64,000 bases of DNA from JAMXLO01 sp035492535 (GTDB lineage Bacteria > Pseudomonadota > Alphaproteobacteria > Acetobacterales > Acetobacteraceae). Shown here piece after piece: positions 8,987 to 17,957 of this stretch; position 1 is the first letter of the stretch, and each line of letters starts with the position of its first letter. Where the stretch lies: assembly GCA_035492535.1 (NCBI GenBank), contig DATJJM010000076.1:1-64000 (forward strand), read 5' to 3'. Below the pieces are notes generated by a model, which saw nothing but the letters and a program-made list of their open reading frames with translations, had not been told where the DNA came from and did not search any database. Made by a program: the position numbers and the translations under genes.

Positions 8987-9759
8987 AGGCGGTCATCCTT
9001 GCCGGTGGCATGGGCACTCGCATCTCGGAAGAGTCCCATCTGCGCCCGAAGCCCATGATCGAGATCGGAGGCCGTCCGATCCTTTGGCATGTGATGAACA
9101 TCTACACGGCCTACGGCGTGACGGACTTCGTGATCTGCCTCGGCTATCGCGGCTACATGATCAAGGAATACTTCGCCAACCACGTGCTGCATGAGTCCGA
9201 CATGACCGTTGACGCACGGTCACGCGAGATCATCTATCACACGAACTATGCCGAACCGTGGCGAGTGACACTTGTCGATACCGGTCTGAACACCATGACC
9301 GGCGGACGGCTCAAGCGCGTCGCCCGCTATCTTGATCCAGATGAGTGCTTCTGCATGACCTATGGCGACGGCGTTGCCGACATCGACATCGCCGCGCTGA
9401 CCGATTTCCACCGGCGACACGGCAAGCTTGCCACCGTCACTGCGGTCGTGCCACCCGGGCGCTACGGTGCGCTGCTGATGGAAGACGACAGCGTCACGCG
9501 CTTCAGCGAAAAGCCGCCGGGTGACAATGCGTTGATCAATGGCGGCTTCTTCGTGCTGCATCCCGACGTGCTGGAGCGTATCGGCGGCGATGATACGCCC
9601 TGGGAAACGACGCCGCTGGAGAGCCTCGCGCGCGATCGGGAACTGTGCGCTTACCGCCACACCGGCTTTTGGCAGCCGATGGACACGATGCGCGACAAGG
9701 CCATGCTGGAGTCACTATGGGACTCTGGCAGGCCCCCCTGGAAGATGTGGAAGGACTGA
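8983..9759 (+). CDS. rfbF: Glucose-1-phosphate cytidylyltransferase
   Basis: 258 residues, the usual family length. It makes CDP-glucose from CTP and glucose-1-phosphate, the entry to CDP-3,6-dideoxyhexoses. MKAVILAGGMGTRI is the nucleotide-binding loop and LRPKPMIEIGGRPILWHVMN is the family signature; MTYGDGVADIDI carries the metal-binding Asp and GFWQPMDTMRD closes the active site. It is translationally coupled to the methyltransferase. The CDP-glucose 4,6-dehydratase (rfbG) that normally follows is absent here, so the downstream product is uncertain. Confidence 0.9.
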   Translation: MKAVILAGGMGTRISEESHLRPKPMIEIGGRPILWHVMNIYTAYGVTDFVICLGYRGYMIKEYFANHVLHESDMTVDARSREIIYHTNYAEPWRVTLVDTGLNTMTGGRLKRVARYLDPDECFCMTYGDGVADIDIAALTDFHRRHGKLATVTAVVPPGRYGALLMEDDSVTRFSEKPPGDNALINGGFFVLHPDVLERIGGDDTPWETTPLESLARDRELCAYRHTGFWQPMDTMRDKAMLESLWDSGRPPWKMWKD

Positions 9760-9819
9760 GCGGGAACGCACGGCCTATTCCGGCGTTGTCCTTGCATCGG
9801 CAACGCCCCCGGAGGGGTC

Positions 9820-10155
9820 ATGACGAAGCACATTCTGCTCGGCCTGTTGGCAAGCGTCGCGCTGACATATCCGGCCCTCGCACAGAACCCGCAGCCTGCG
9901 CCGCCGCAGGCAACGCAGGCACCGCTCGCGCCGCCAAGCACCTCGCAGCCGCCACCGGAGAAGATCGCACCGCATCAAGGGACGTTCAATCAAGGAACGT
10001 TGAGCGATCAGTTATCGGACCAGAAAGGCACGCTCCGTCCGCCGTCAGTTGACCCTGGCATCAACGCGCCGCTGCCGATGCAGGCGCAGGGCTCGATGCC
10101 CGTGATCCCTCCGCCGGGAACGCCGGGTGGCAACCAGGGGGTGGTGCCCAAATAG
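9820..10155 (+). CDS. Small secreted Pro/Gln-rich protein of unknown function
   Basis: 111 residues with a clear signal peptide (MTKHILLGLLASVALTYPALA, likely cut after ALA at 21). The mature part is low-complexity and rich in Pro, Gln and Gly, with short repeats around GTFNQGTL and LSDQ. No domain is recognised. A GGAGG box eight bases upstream supports the start. It ends two bases before the stop of the convergent MFS gene. It is probably a disordered periplasmic or envelope protein. Confidence 0.6.
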   Translation: MTKHILLGLLASVALTYPALAQNPQPAPPQATQAPLAPPSTSQPPPEKIAPHQGTFNQGTLSDQLSDQKGTLRPPSVDPGINAPLPMQAQGSMPVIPPPGTPGGNQGVVPK

Positions 10156-10156
10156 C

Positions 10157-11758
10157 TCAGTGTTGCGGATCAACCGCAATATAGCGCGCGGGACGCGGCC
10201 CATCGCCCCCGCATTGGAAGACGCCGGCGCGGGCCAGCACCGCGCGATCGTCATCGGACAGGCGGGTCACCTCGCGTAGGTGGTCGGTCCAGCTTTCCAT
10301 CGACCACACTTCCATCCAGCCTTCGGGATGGGCGACGTCCTCATAGAGTTGCCAGAACATGGCGCCTGCACGGCCGCGCACCTTGCGGACTTCTGCCATG
10401 GCGGTGAGGAATTCCGGGCGCTGATCCTGCTGCACGCGATAGTGGACGGTCTCCATCACTCTGCCGCGAACACGCCGGAGCAACGGAACCAGTTCGGCCG
10501 CAGGCGCTTCCGGCACGGCCGATGTGTCGGCCGCTACCGGGCTTGGCCGCGTGACAGTCAGATCGATCGAGTAGCGCCTTACCAGGGGGATCAGGCATAC
10601 GCCCAGCGCACCGGCGATCAGCAATGTATTCGACATATCCACCCAGCCACCGAGCCAGCCCCATGCGAAGGAACCGGCGGTGAGCGCACCGTTCTGCGCC
10701 AACTGGTAGATGGACAGTGCGCGCGCCCGCACCCAGGGCGGACAGACCAGCTGCGCCGCCGCCTGGATGGTGGCATAGGCGGACGTCCAGCCGATGCCGA
10801 ACAACAGCATGGCAAACGCGGCCGGCACCCAGTGTCGCGAGAGTCCGAGCAGCAGGATGCCGGCGCACGAGAACAGCGTGCATCCCATGACCGTGGTGCC
10901 GCGATCGAGCCTGCCGCGGACCAGCGGCAGGAGCATGCCTGAGGTGACGCCACCGATGCCCATCATCCCCAGGATCAAGCCATACATCCCGGGGCCCAGC
11001 CCGAGCCGCTCGCGCACAAGCAGCGGCAGCAGCGCCCATGGGGCAGAAGCCGGGATCGAGAAAGCGATCGTCCGCACCATCGCGAACTGCACCGCCGGCG
11101 TGTTGCGCACGAAGCGGACCCCGGCGCGCATGGCCGACAGCAGGTGCTCGCGCGGCAGGCCGGTGAAGCGGCGCCCGCGGCGCCAGGTGACCAGCGCCGC
11201 GATCACCGAGACGATGGACACGGCGTAGAGCGAAAAGGCCAGGCTGGAGCCGCCCAGCAGGATCAGGAAACCGGCCAGCGCAGGGCCGACGGCACGGGTG
11301 AGGTTGTAGCCGATGCCGTTCAGGGCAATCGCCTGCACAAGATCCTCGCGCGGCACCAGTTCCGGCACGATGGCGCTCCACGCGGGCGCCGTCAGCGCGG
11401 AACCGATGCCGATGGCGAAGGTCAGCGACAGCAACAGCATCGCCGTCGTCATGTGGCCAATGGTCAGCAGTGCCAGCGAGATGGCTGCGAGGATGGTCCA
11501 GATCTGAGTGGCGATCAGGAACAGTCTGCGATCAACGATATCTGCCAGCGCCCCGCCAGGCAGTGCCAGCAGGAACACCGGCATGATGGTTGCCGCCTGA
11601 ACCATCGCGACGATGAACGGACGCGGCGCGAGACTGGTCATCAGCCAGCCGGCACCTGTGTTCTGAAGCCATGTCCCGAGCCAGGCCACGACATTGGCCA
11701 GCCAGAGAGTGCGGAAGGTGGAGTTGCGGAGCGGGACCAGGGCGGCAGGCAGTCGCAT
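10157..11758 (-). CDS. MFS exporter (EntS/MFS_3 type) with C-terminal ferredoxin-fold domain
   Basis: 533 residues. The N-terminal ~400 residues contain about 12 hydrophobic helices with MFS loop features (for example LALPGGALADIVDRRLFL after helix 2), as in the enterobactin-exporter family. Residues from about 415 on form a soluble region (PEFLTAMAEVRKVRG, MFWQLYEDVAHPEGWMEVWS) resembling an antibiotic-biosynthesis-monooxygenase-like alpha/beta fold. That tail is a known extension in this family. The gene lies 37 bases after a YceI-like gene on the same strand, so the two may be co-transcribed. The substrate is unknown. Confidence 0.8.
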   Translation of the reverse strand: MRLPAALVPLRNSTFRTLWLANVVAWLGTWLQNTGAGWLMTSLAPRPFIVAMVQAATIMPVFLLALPGGALADIVDRRLFLIATQIWTILAAISLALLTIGHMTTAMLLLSLTFAIGIGSALTAPAWSAIVPELVPREDLVQAIALNGIGYNLTRAVGPALAGFLILLGGSSLAFSLYAVSIVSVIAALVTWRRGRRFTGLPREHLLSAMRAGVRFVRNTPAVQFAMVRTIAFSIPASAPWALLPLLVRERLGLGPGMYGLILGMMGIGGVTSGMLLPLVRGRLDRGTTVMGCTLFSCAGILLLGLSRHWVPAAFAMLLFGIGWTSAYATIQAAAQLVCPPWVRARALSIYQLAQNGALTAGSFAWGWLGGWVDMSNTLLIAGALGVCLIPLVRRYSIDLTVTRPSPVAADTSAVPEAPAAELVPLLRRVRGRVMETVHYRVQQDQRPEFLTAMAEVRKVRGRAGAMFWQLYEDVAHPEGWMEVWSMESWTDHLREVTRLSDDDRAVLARAGVFQCGGDGPRPARYIAVDPQH

Positions 11759-11795
11759 GCGTCACTTATAGCGGGAGCCGGAAGGATTTGGCGCC

Positions 11796-12335
11796 CTACT
11801 TCCCGGTCATCGTGTGCATCGTCAGCGGAATCACAACGCGAATGCGGATGGTTCTGCCGGCAAGCAGCGGGAGTGCCGTCATGCCCCAGTCTGCGCGCAC
11901 GAAATGCCCCTCTGCCTGGACTTTGTCGGCCATCCACGTCAGCTCCAGGCGGAAGGCACCGGTGACGCCATGCATCGTCAGCGCGCCGCTGACCCCGTCG
12001 GCGTCGCAGGTTCCGCTATAGGTCAACGACGGGAACCGCGCGACATCGAGGAATTCCGGGCCCGCAACCATTCCTCGCATCAATTCTTCGGGGACGGAAA
12101 CGCTGGCGGCGTTGATCGCGAGGTGGACCTCACAGCGCCCACGCCGGTCCGGATCATAGGACAGCCAGCCGCCAAACTCGCGGAAGCTGCCATCCAGCGG
12201 GATGACACCGAGCCGGTAGGCGCGAAATTCCACCTCGCTCGATGGTGGCGCGATGGCGATCCGCACATCCTCAGCCCGCGCATGCACCGACAGGCAGGCG
12301 GCTGACACGACGGCGAGAATTGCGGCACGCAGCAT
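11796..12335 (-). CDS. YceI-family periplasmic protein
   Basis: 179 residues from the ATG that begins a signal peptide (MLRAAILAVVSAACLSVHARA); a start 19 codons upstream is possible but would put residues ahead of the signal. The mature protein matches the YceI lipocalin-like barrel: SSEVEFRAYRLGVIPLDGSF, FLDVARFPSLTYSG, GALTMHGVTGAFRLEL. Such proteins bind long isoprenoids or other hydrophobic molecules in the periplasm. The gene precedes the MFS exporter and is divergent from comM, with a short shared promoter region. Confidence 0.82.
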   Translation of the reverse strand: MLRAAILAVVSAACLSVHARAEDVRIAIAPPSSEVEFRAYRLGVIPLDGSFREFGGWLSYDPDRRGRCEVHLAINAASVSVPEELMRGMVAGPEFLDVARFPSLTYSGTCDADGVSGALTMHGVTGAFRLELTWMADKVQAEGHFVRADWGMTALPLLAGRTIRIRVVIPLTMHTMTGK

Positions 12336-12422
12336 CCCGGTGACGTAAGAGCATTTGCCGGATCTGCGAGAGGTCCGTCCGTTACCTCGCATTCACCATC
12401 GTCGGATAACCTCGCCCGTATC

Positions 12423-13952
12423 GTGTCCGTCAGATCGCGTCAGGCCACCACTCTCGCGCGGGTCCGAACCTTCGCCTTCTCCGGCATCGAGGCAGTGCCG
12501 GTTGAAGTCCAGGTGCAGATCTCGCTTGGCACACCGGCGCTGTTGCTGGTTGGCCTACCTGACAAGGCGGTGGGCGAGGCGCGCGAGCGAATGCGTGCCG
12601 CGCTAAGCGCGATGGGGCTGGCACTGCCGCCACGGCGGATTCTGATCAATCTCGCGCCGGCGGATCTGCTGAAAGAAGGCAGCCATTTCGACTTGCCCAT
12701 CACCCTGGGTGTGCTCGCCGCGATGGACGTCGTGCCGCGCGAAGATCTGTTTGGCTACGCGGCGCTCGGTGAACTGTCACTGGATGGTACGCTGAACCCG
12801 GTCGCCGGGGTCTTACCGGCCGCTATCGGTGCCTCGACCCTGGACCTTGGCTTGATCTGCCCGGCCAGCCAGGGCGGCGAGGCTGCCTGGGCCGGACGCA
12901 TCGAAGTGCTTGCTGCGGCCGACCTGTTGTCGCTGATCAACCATTTCCGCGGCACCCAGGTGCTCACGCCACCCACGACGTCCGGCATCGCCGAGCCGGC
13001 ACGCGCGCCGGACCTGGCCGACGTGAAGGGCATGGAAACCGCCAAACGGGCCGTCGAGATCGCGGCTGCCGGCGGGCACAATCTGCTGATGATCGGCCCT
13101 CCGGGTTCCGGCAAGTCGATGCTGGCGGCTCGACTGCCCGGCTTACTTCCCGACCTGTCACCCGGCGAGGCGCTGGAGGTCAGTATGATCCACAGCGTTG
13201 CCGGTATGCTTGAGGAGGGACGGTTGCTGATGCGCCCGCCGTTCCGTGAGCCGCACCATTCCGCCTCGCAGGCGGCGCTCGCCGGTGGCGGCCAGAGAGC
13301 CAGGCCGGGAGAGATCAGCCTGGCGCATCGGGGCGTGCTGTTTCTCGACGAACTGCCGGAATTTCCCAAGCAGACGCTGGAAGCACTGCGTCAGCCGATG
13401 GAGTCTGGCCGCACCACCGTCGCCCGGGCTTCTGCTCACATCACCTATCCTGCGCGCTTCCAGTTGGTCGCAGCGATGAACCCGTGCCGCTGTGGCTATC
13501 TCGGGGATGCCTCACGCGAGTGCGGACGGGCTCCGCGATGTGCCGAGGACTATCAGAACCGGCTCAGCGGTCCGATGCTCGATCGGATCGACCTGACCAT
13601 CGAGGTCCAGCCGGCCTCCGCGGCCGAATTGGCGCGAGCGCCCGCCGGTGAACCCAGTGCTGCCGTAGCGATGCGCGTCGCGCGGGCCAGGGCGACACAA
13701 CACGCCCGCTATGGCCAGGACGGTCCAGCGAACAACGCCGAGGCAGACAGCCGCGACGTTGAACTGGCGCCACAGGCGAACGCACTGGCCGAGCAGGCCA
13801 TGGACAAGCTGCGCCTGTCCCCGCGAGGCTACACCCGCGTGTTGCGGGTTGGGCGCACCATCGCCGATCTGGCCGACTCGAAGATTGTGCAGCGGCCGCA
13901 CGTTGCCGAGGCATTGGCATTCCGGCATCGCATGCCCGGCCGTAAGTGGTGA
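12423..13952 (+). CDS. comM: YifB/ComM family AAA+ ATPase (Mg-chelatase-like)
   Basis: 509 residues from a GTG start, the normal length. The N-terminal domain (ALLLVGLPDKAVGEARERMR) is the ChlI-like Lon-substrate-fold domain. GPPGSGKS near residue 227 is Walker A and VLFLDELPEF is Walker B; MNPCRCGYLG belongs to the family insertion with cysteines. ComM homologues are helicases that extend branch migration of D-loops in natural transformation. Many non-competent species keep the gene. The neighbouring yraN is a common partner. Confidence 0.93.
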   Translation: MSVRSRQATTLARVRTFAFSGIEAVPVEVQVQISLGTPALLLVGLPDKAVGEARERMRAALSAMGLALPPRRILINLAPADLLKEGSHFDLPITLGVLAAMDVVPREDLFGYAALGELSLDGTLNPVAGVLPAAIGASTLDLGLICPASQGGEAAWAGRIEVLAAADLLSLINHFRGTQVLTPPTTSGIAEPARAPDLADVKGMETAKRAVEIAAAGGHNLLMIGPPGSGKSMLAARLPGLLPDLSPGEALEVSMIHSVAGMLEEGRLLMRPPFREPHHSASQAALAGGGQRARPGEISLAHRGVLFLDELPEFPKQTLEALRQPMESGRTTVARASAHITYPARFQLVAAMNPCRCGYLGDASRECGRAPRCAEDYQNRLSGPMLDRIDLTIEVQPASAAELARAPAGEPSAAVAMRVARARATQHARYGQDGPANNAEADSRDVELAPQANALAEQAMDKLRLSPRGYTRVLRVGRTIADLADSKIVQRPHVAEALAFRHRMPGRKW

Positions 13953-13954
13953 GA

Positions 13955-14308
13955 TCAGTTCTCGAGGCGGAAAGCGTCGGTGATGCGGCGGGCACGGCCG
14001 ACACCATCCACAACGATCAGGTCAAACCTCATTCCGCGCCTGATCCACTCGGGATGCTCAGCCAGCATAATCTCGGCTGCCGCCAGCAGCCTGGCCTGCT
14101 GCCTCCGCCCCAGCGCGAACGCCGCATCCGCCAGAGTCGGCCGCGCCTTCACCTCGACGATCGACAGCAAGTCGGGCGTGGCTGCGACGATATCGATCTC
14201 GCCCGCCGCCGTGCGCAGACGCTGCGCCAGCACGGTGAATCCGTCGTTCTCCAGGGCATGCCGCGCCACTGCTTCGGCATCGATGCCACGCCGATACGCA
14301 TTTGCCAT
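13955..14308 (-). CDS. yraN: YraN/UPF0102 family nuclease-fold protein
   Basis: 117 residues from ATG 14308, the usual length; an upstream start at 14356 would add 16 residues. AAGEIDIVA and LLSIVEVKAR show the D-x(n)-E-x-K restriction-nuclease core of the family. The biochemical role is not established for most members, although recombination or nuclease functions have been suggested. The gene is convergent with comM (three-base gap) and divergent from glyA. Confidence 0.88.
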   Translation of the reverse strand: MANAYRRGIDAEAVARHALENDGFTVLAQRLRTAAGEIDIVAATPDLLSIVEVKARPTLADAAFALGRRQQARLLAAAEIMLAEHPEWIRRGMRFDLIVVDGVGRARRITDAFRLEN

Positions 14309-14419
14309 CGGCTGATTGTGGCGCGGGCCGGCTAATGCCGAGTGAAATCCCCCCATGGCGTTGGTCGCCCACCGACCCCATGCTACAGCTTGAGTTGATC
14401 ACCACTTCGTGGGCAGAGC

Positions 14420-15724
14420 ATGAACGAACAGCGTCCCGCCGCCAGCTTGCAGCGATTCTTCGGCGCCCCGCTTGCCGAGACCGATCCCGATATCGCCGAG
14501 GTGCTCAGCGCCGAACTGATTCGCCAGCAGGACGGCATCGAACTGATCGCCAGCGAAAACGTCGTTTCGGCCGCGGTGCTTGAAGCCCAGGGATCGGTGC
14601 TGACCAACAAGTACGCCGAGGGCTATCCCGGCCGCCGCTACTATGGCGGCTGCGCCCAGGTTGACGTGGCAGAGAACCTGGCGATCGATCGCGCCAAGCG
14701 TCTGTTCGGCTGCCAATTCGCCAACGTGCAGCCCCATTCAGGCGCGCAGGCCAACCAGGCGGTCTTCCTGGCCCTGCTGCAACCCGGCGACGCCATCCTG
14801 GGCATGAGCCTGGCCGCCGGCGGTCATCTGACGCACGGCGCTGGGCCTAACCTGTCTGGCAAGTGGTTCCGGCCAGTGCAGTACGGCGTGCGGCGCGATG
14901 ACGGCCTGCTGGACTACGAAGAGCTCGAGCGCCTGGCGCGCACGGAGAAGCCAAAACTCATCATCGCCGGTGGCTCAGCCTATCCGCGCATCATCGATTT
15001 CCCGCGCATTCGCCGGATCGCGGACGAAGTGGGCGCCTGGTTCATGGTGGACATGGCGCATTTCGCCGGCCTGGTCGCCGCCGATCTGTTCCCCAGCCCC
15101 TTGCCGCACGCCCACGTCACGACCACCACCACGCACAAGACGCTGCGAGGCCCGCGCGGAGGGATGATCCTGTCGAACGACCCGGACATCGGCCGCAAGA
15201 TCAACAGCGCCGTGTTTCCCGGCCTGCAAGGCGGCCCGCTGATGCACGTCATCGCGGCCAAGGCCGTTGCCTTTGGCGAGGCGCTGCGCCCCGAATTCCG
15301 CACCTACCAAAAGGCTGTGGTCGAAAATGCCAAGGTTCTGGCCGAAACGCTGGTCCGGCAGGGCCTCGACATCGTCACCGGCGGTACCGACTGCCACCTG
15401 ATGCTGGTCGATCTCCGGCCGAAGCACGTCACGGGCAAGGCAGCGGAAGCCAGCCTGGAGCGCGCCCACATCACCGCCAACAAGAACGCCATACCGTTCG
15501 ATCCGGAGAAGCCGGCGATCACCTCGGGCATCCGCCTCGGTTCGCCCGCCGCCACGTCCCGCGGCTTCGGCGCCGCGGAGTTCCGCGAAGTGGGGCTGAT
15601 GATCGACGAGGTGCTGGAAGCTCTGGCACGCTCCAACGACGGCTCCAACGCCGCGGCCGAAGCCGCCGTCGGCGCCAGGGTTCAAGAGCTTTGCGCCCGC
15701 TTCCCCGTCTATCGCGCGCGGTAG
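14420..15724 (+). CDS. glyA: Serine hydroxymethyltransferase
   Basis: 434 residues. It converts serine and tetrahydrofolate to glycine and 5,10-methylene-THF with PLP. THKTLRGPRGG carries the PLP lysine; YAEGYPGRRYYGGC and HFAGLVAADLFPSP are family signatures. It heads the conserved alphaproteobacterial order glyA-nrdR-ribD-ribE-ribB-ribH-nusB. The nrdR start follows its stop by three bases, so the block is likely one operon with a promoter in the 14309-14419 gap. No glycine riboswitch was recognised there. Confidence 0.97.
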   Translation: MNEQRPAASLQRFFGAPLAETDPDIAEVLSAELIRQQDGIELIASENVVSAAVLEAQGSVLTNKYAEGYPGRRYYGGCAQVDVAENLAIDRAKRLFGCQFANVQPHSGAQANQAVFLALLQPGDAILGMSLAAGGHLTHGAGPNLSGKWFRPVQYGVRRDDGLLDYEELERLARTEKPKLIIAGGSAYPRIIDFPRIRRIADEVGAWFMVDMAHFAGLVAADLFPSPLPHAHVTTTTTHKTLRGPRGGMILSNDPDIGRKINSAVFPGLQGGPLMHVIAAKAVAFGEALRPEFRTYQKAVVENAKVLAETLVRQGLDIVTGGTDCHLMLVDLRPKHVTGKAAEASLERAHITANKNAIPFDPEKPAITSGIRLGSPAATSRGFGAAEFREVGLMIDEVLEALARSNDGSNAAAEAAVGARVQELCARFPVYRAR

Positions 15725-15727
15725 CCC

Positions 15728-16183
15728 ATGCGCTGTCCCTTCTGCGGCCACGAAGACACCCAGGTGAAGGACAGCCGTCCGAGCGAGGACGGCAGCGCCA
15801 TCCGCCGCCGCCGCTTCTGCGCCCATTGCGGCCAGCGCTTTACCACGATCGAGCGCACCCAGTTGCGCGAACTGATCGTCGTGAAAACCGACAGTCGCCG
15901 TGTGCCATTCGACCGCGACAAGCTGGCACGTTCGATCCGTGTCGCGTTGAACAAGCGGCCGGTGCAGGAGGAGCGCATCGAGCGTATCGTCAACGGCATT
16001 GTCCGCCAGCTCGAGGCATCGGGTGAAAGCGAGATCTCATCCAAGCAGATTGGCGAGCTGGTGATGGACACACTGAAGGAAGTCGATCCGGTCGCTTATG
16101 TGCGCTTTGCCAGCGTCTACAGGAATTTTCGTGAGGCCAAGGATTTCGAGGACTTCATCGGCTCGCTGGGTGAAACCACGTAG
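15728..16183 (+). CDS. nrdR: Transcriptional repressor NrdR
   Basis: 151 residues, full length. The N-terminal zinc ribbon is CPFCGHEDTQVKDSRP with CAHCGQRFTT, followed by an ATP-cone domain (VVKTDSRRVPFDRDKLARSI). It represses ribonucleotide reductase operons in response to ATP/dATP load. It sits between glyA and ribD as in most Alphaproteobacteria. Confidence 0.96.
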   Translation: MRCPFCGHEDTQVKDSRPSEDGSAIRRRRFCAHCGQRFTTIERTQLRELIVVKTDSRRVPFDRDKLARSIRVALNKRPVQEERIERIVNGIVRQLEASGESEISSKQIGELVMDTLKEVDPVAYVRFASVYRNFREAKDFEDFIGSLGETT

Positions 16184-16191
16184 TCCGGATC

Positions 16192-17319
16192 ATGTCTGAA
16201 CCGTCCCGGACCTCCCAGGCAGACGACATCGCACACATGCGGTCGGCTCTGGCGCTGGCGCGCCGCGGTCTCGGCAGCACATGGCCCAATCCCTCTGTCG
16301 GCTGCGTCGTGGTGAAAGATGGGCGCGTAGTAGGCCGCGCCGTCACCGCGCCCGGCGGGCGTCCCCATGCTGAACCGCTCGCTCTGGAACTTGCCGGCGT
16401 ATCGGCTCGTGGAGCCACGGTCTATGTGACGCTCGAGCCGTGCTGCCACTGGGGCCGCACACCGCCCTGCACCGACGCGCTGATCAGCGCTGGCGTGGCG
16501 CGAGTGGTGGTTGCCACACGCGATCCCGATCCACGGGTCGATGGCGCCGGTATTGCCAGGCTGCGGGCCGCCGGCATCGCAGTCGATGAAGGCCTGTTGA
16601 AAAACTCGGCTGACTCGATGGCGGCCGGCTTCTGGTCCCGTGTCCACGGTGGGCGCCCGCTGGTGACACTGAAGCTGGCGTCAACGCTCGACGGCCGCAT
16701 CGCGACCCGTGTCGGCGAAAGCCGATGGATCACCGGCGAGCCCGCCCGCCGTGCCGCGCACGCTTTGCGCGGCCGGAGCGATGCCGTGATGGTGGGCGTC
16801 GGCACCGTCATGGCCGACGACCCGGAGTTGACCTGTCGGATTCCGGGCTATCGTACTACGCCGCTGGTACGTATCGTTGCCGACAGTCACCTGCGGACGC
16901 CGCTGACGAAGAAGCTGATTGCGACAGCATCCGAGAACCCCACCTGGATGCTGATCCGAGACGGCACCGACCGCGAGCGCCGCCATGCCTTCGCCGATCT
17001 CGGCATCAGGCTCATCGAGGTCGCGGGGGCGCAGACCGGCGTTGACATTGCCCAGGGGCTCTCCGCCTTGGCCACTGCAGGCCTGACCCGCATCCTGGTG
17101 GAAGGCGGTGCCGAGCTTTCTGCATCGCTGTTACGCGCGGACCTCGTGGACCGCATCGCCTGGTTCCATGCCCCGGCAGTGATGGGCGGCGATGCGTGGC
17201 CCGCGGTGCAGGCCTTCGGCATCGACCGCCTGGCCGCCATGCCACGCTTCATGCGTGTTGCCGAAACGGCATTGGGGGACGACATGATGACCGAATTCGC
17301 CAGAAGGACCGGACAGTGA
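16192..17319 (+). CDS. ribD: Bifunctional riboflavin biosynthesis deaminase/reductase
   Basis: 375 residues. The N-terminal deaminase has the zinc site PHAEPLALE and EPCCHWGRTPPC. The C-terminal reductase starts around LVTLKLASTLDGRIATRVGE and includes LVEGGAELSASLLRADLVDR. It performs steps two and three of riboflavin synthesis. It starts eight bases after the nrdR stop. Confidence 0.95.
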   Translation: MSEPSRTSQADDIAHMRSALALARRGLGSTWPNPSVGCVVVKDGRVVGRAVTAPGGRPHAEPLALELAGVSARGATVYVTLEPCCHWGRTPPCTDALISAGVARVVVATRDPDPRVDGAGIARLRAAGIAVDEGLLKNSADSMAAGFWSRVHGGRPLVTLKLASTLDGRIATRVGESRWITGEPARRAAHALRGRSDAVMVGVGTVMADDPELTCRIPGYRTTPLVRIVADSHLRTPLTKKLIATASENPTWMLIRDGTDRERRHAFADLGIRLIEVAGAQTGVDIAQGLSALATAGLTRILVEGGAELSASLLRADLVDRIAWFHAPAVMGGDAWPAVQAFGIDRLAAMPRFMRVAETALGDDMMTEFARRTGQ

Positions 17320-17357
17320 TCATCGCCCTTGCCTCGCCGTCACGGCAGCGCACCTGA

Positions 17358-17957
17358 ATGTTCACCGGCATTGTCACCGCGCTCGGCACCGTTCGCGCCA
17401 TTACGCCCCTCGGCGCCGGTTCCGATATGCGCCTGACCATCGAGGCTCCCTGGCCCGACATCGCCTCGATCGCCATCGGCGCCTCGATCGGCTGCTCCGG
17501 TTGCTGCCTCACCGCCGTCGAAGTCGGCCCTGACCGGTTCGCTGCCGATGCCTCGGCCGAGACCCTGTCCAGGACCACGCTTGGCCGCTGGCAGCCTGGC
17601 ACACACGTCAATCTGGAACGCTCGCTCTGCCTCGGTGATGAACTCGGCGGCCACCTTGTCTCGGGCCACGTGGATGGCGTCGGCGAAGCGCTCTCGGCCA
17701 TGCCGGAACACGGCTCCATCCGCTGGACATTCGGTGTTCCCGCGGCCCTCGCCCGCTTCATCGCGGTCAAAGGCAGTATCGCGGTCGATGGCGTGTCGTT
17801 GACGGTCAACGAGGTCTCGGAGGATACCTTTGGTGTGAACATCATTCCGCATACCGCTTCGGTGACCAGTTTCGGCTCGCTGCGCCCCGGCGATGCGGTA
17901 AACCTCGAGATCGATATGCTGGCCCGCTACGTCGCGCGCCTGGCGGAGTTCAAGTGA
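17358..17957 (+). CDS. ribE: Riboflavin synthase (alpha subunit)
   Basis: 199 residues with the two lumazine-binding repeats, MFTGIVTALGTVRAI to about residue 95 and NLERSLCLGDELGGHLVSGH onward. It dismutates two 6,7-dimethyl-8-ribityllumazine molecules to riboflavin. Its stop is immediately followed by the ribB ATG with no gap. The 38-base gap from ribD has no room for an FMN riboswitch. Confidence 0.95.
   Translation: MFTGIVTALGTVRAITPLGAGSDMRLTIEAPWPDIASIAIGASIGCSGCCLTAVEVGPDRFAADASAETLSRTTLGRWQPGTHVNLERSLCLGDELGGHLVSGHVDGVGEALSAMPEHGSIRWTFGVPAALARFIAVKGSIAVDGVSLTVNEVSEDTFGVNIIPHTASVTSFGSLRPGDAVNLEIDMLARYVARLAEFK

Noticed and set aside
17320..17357. FMN riboswitch in the riboflavin operon
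   Set aside because: The gaps between rib genes are 0-38 bases and no RFN-element sequence is seen upstream of ribD or in the glyA leader.
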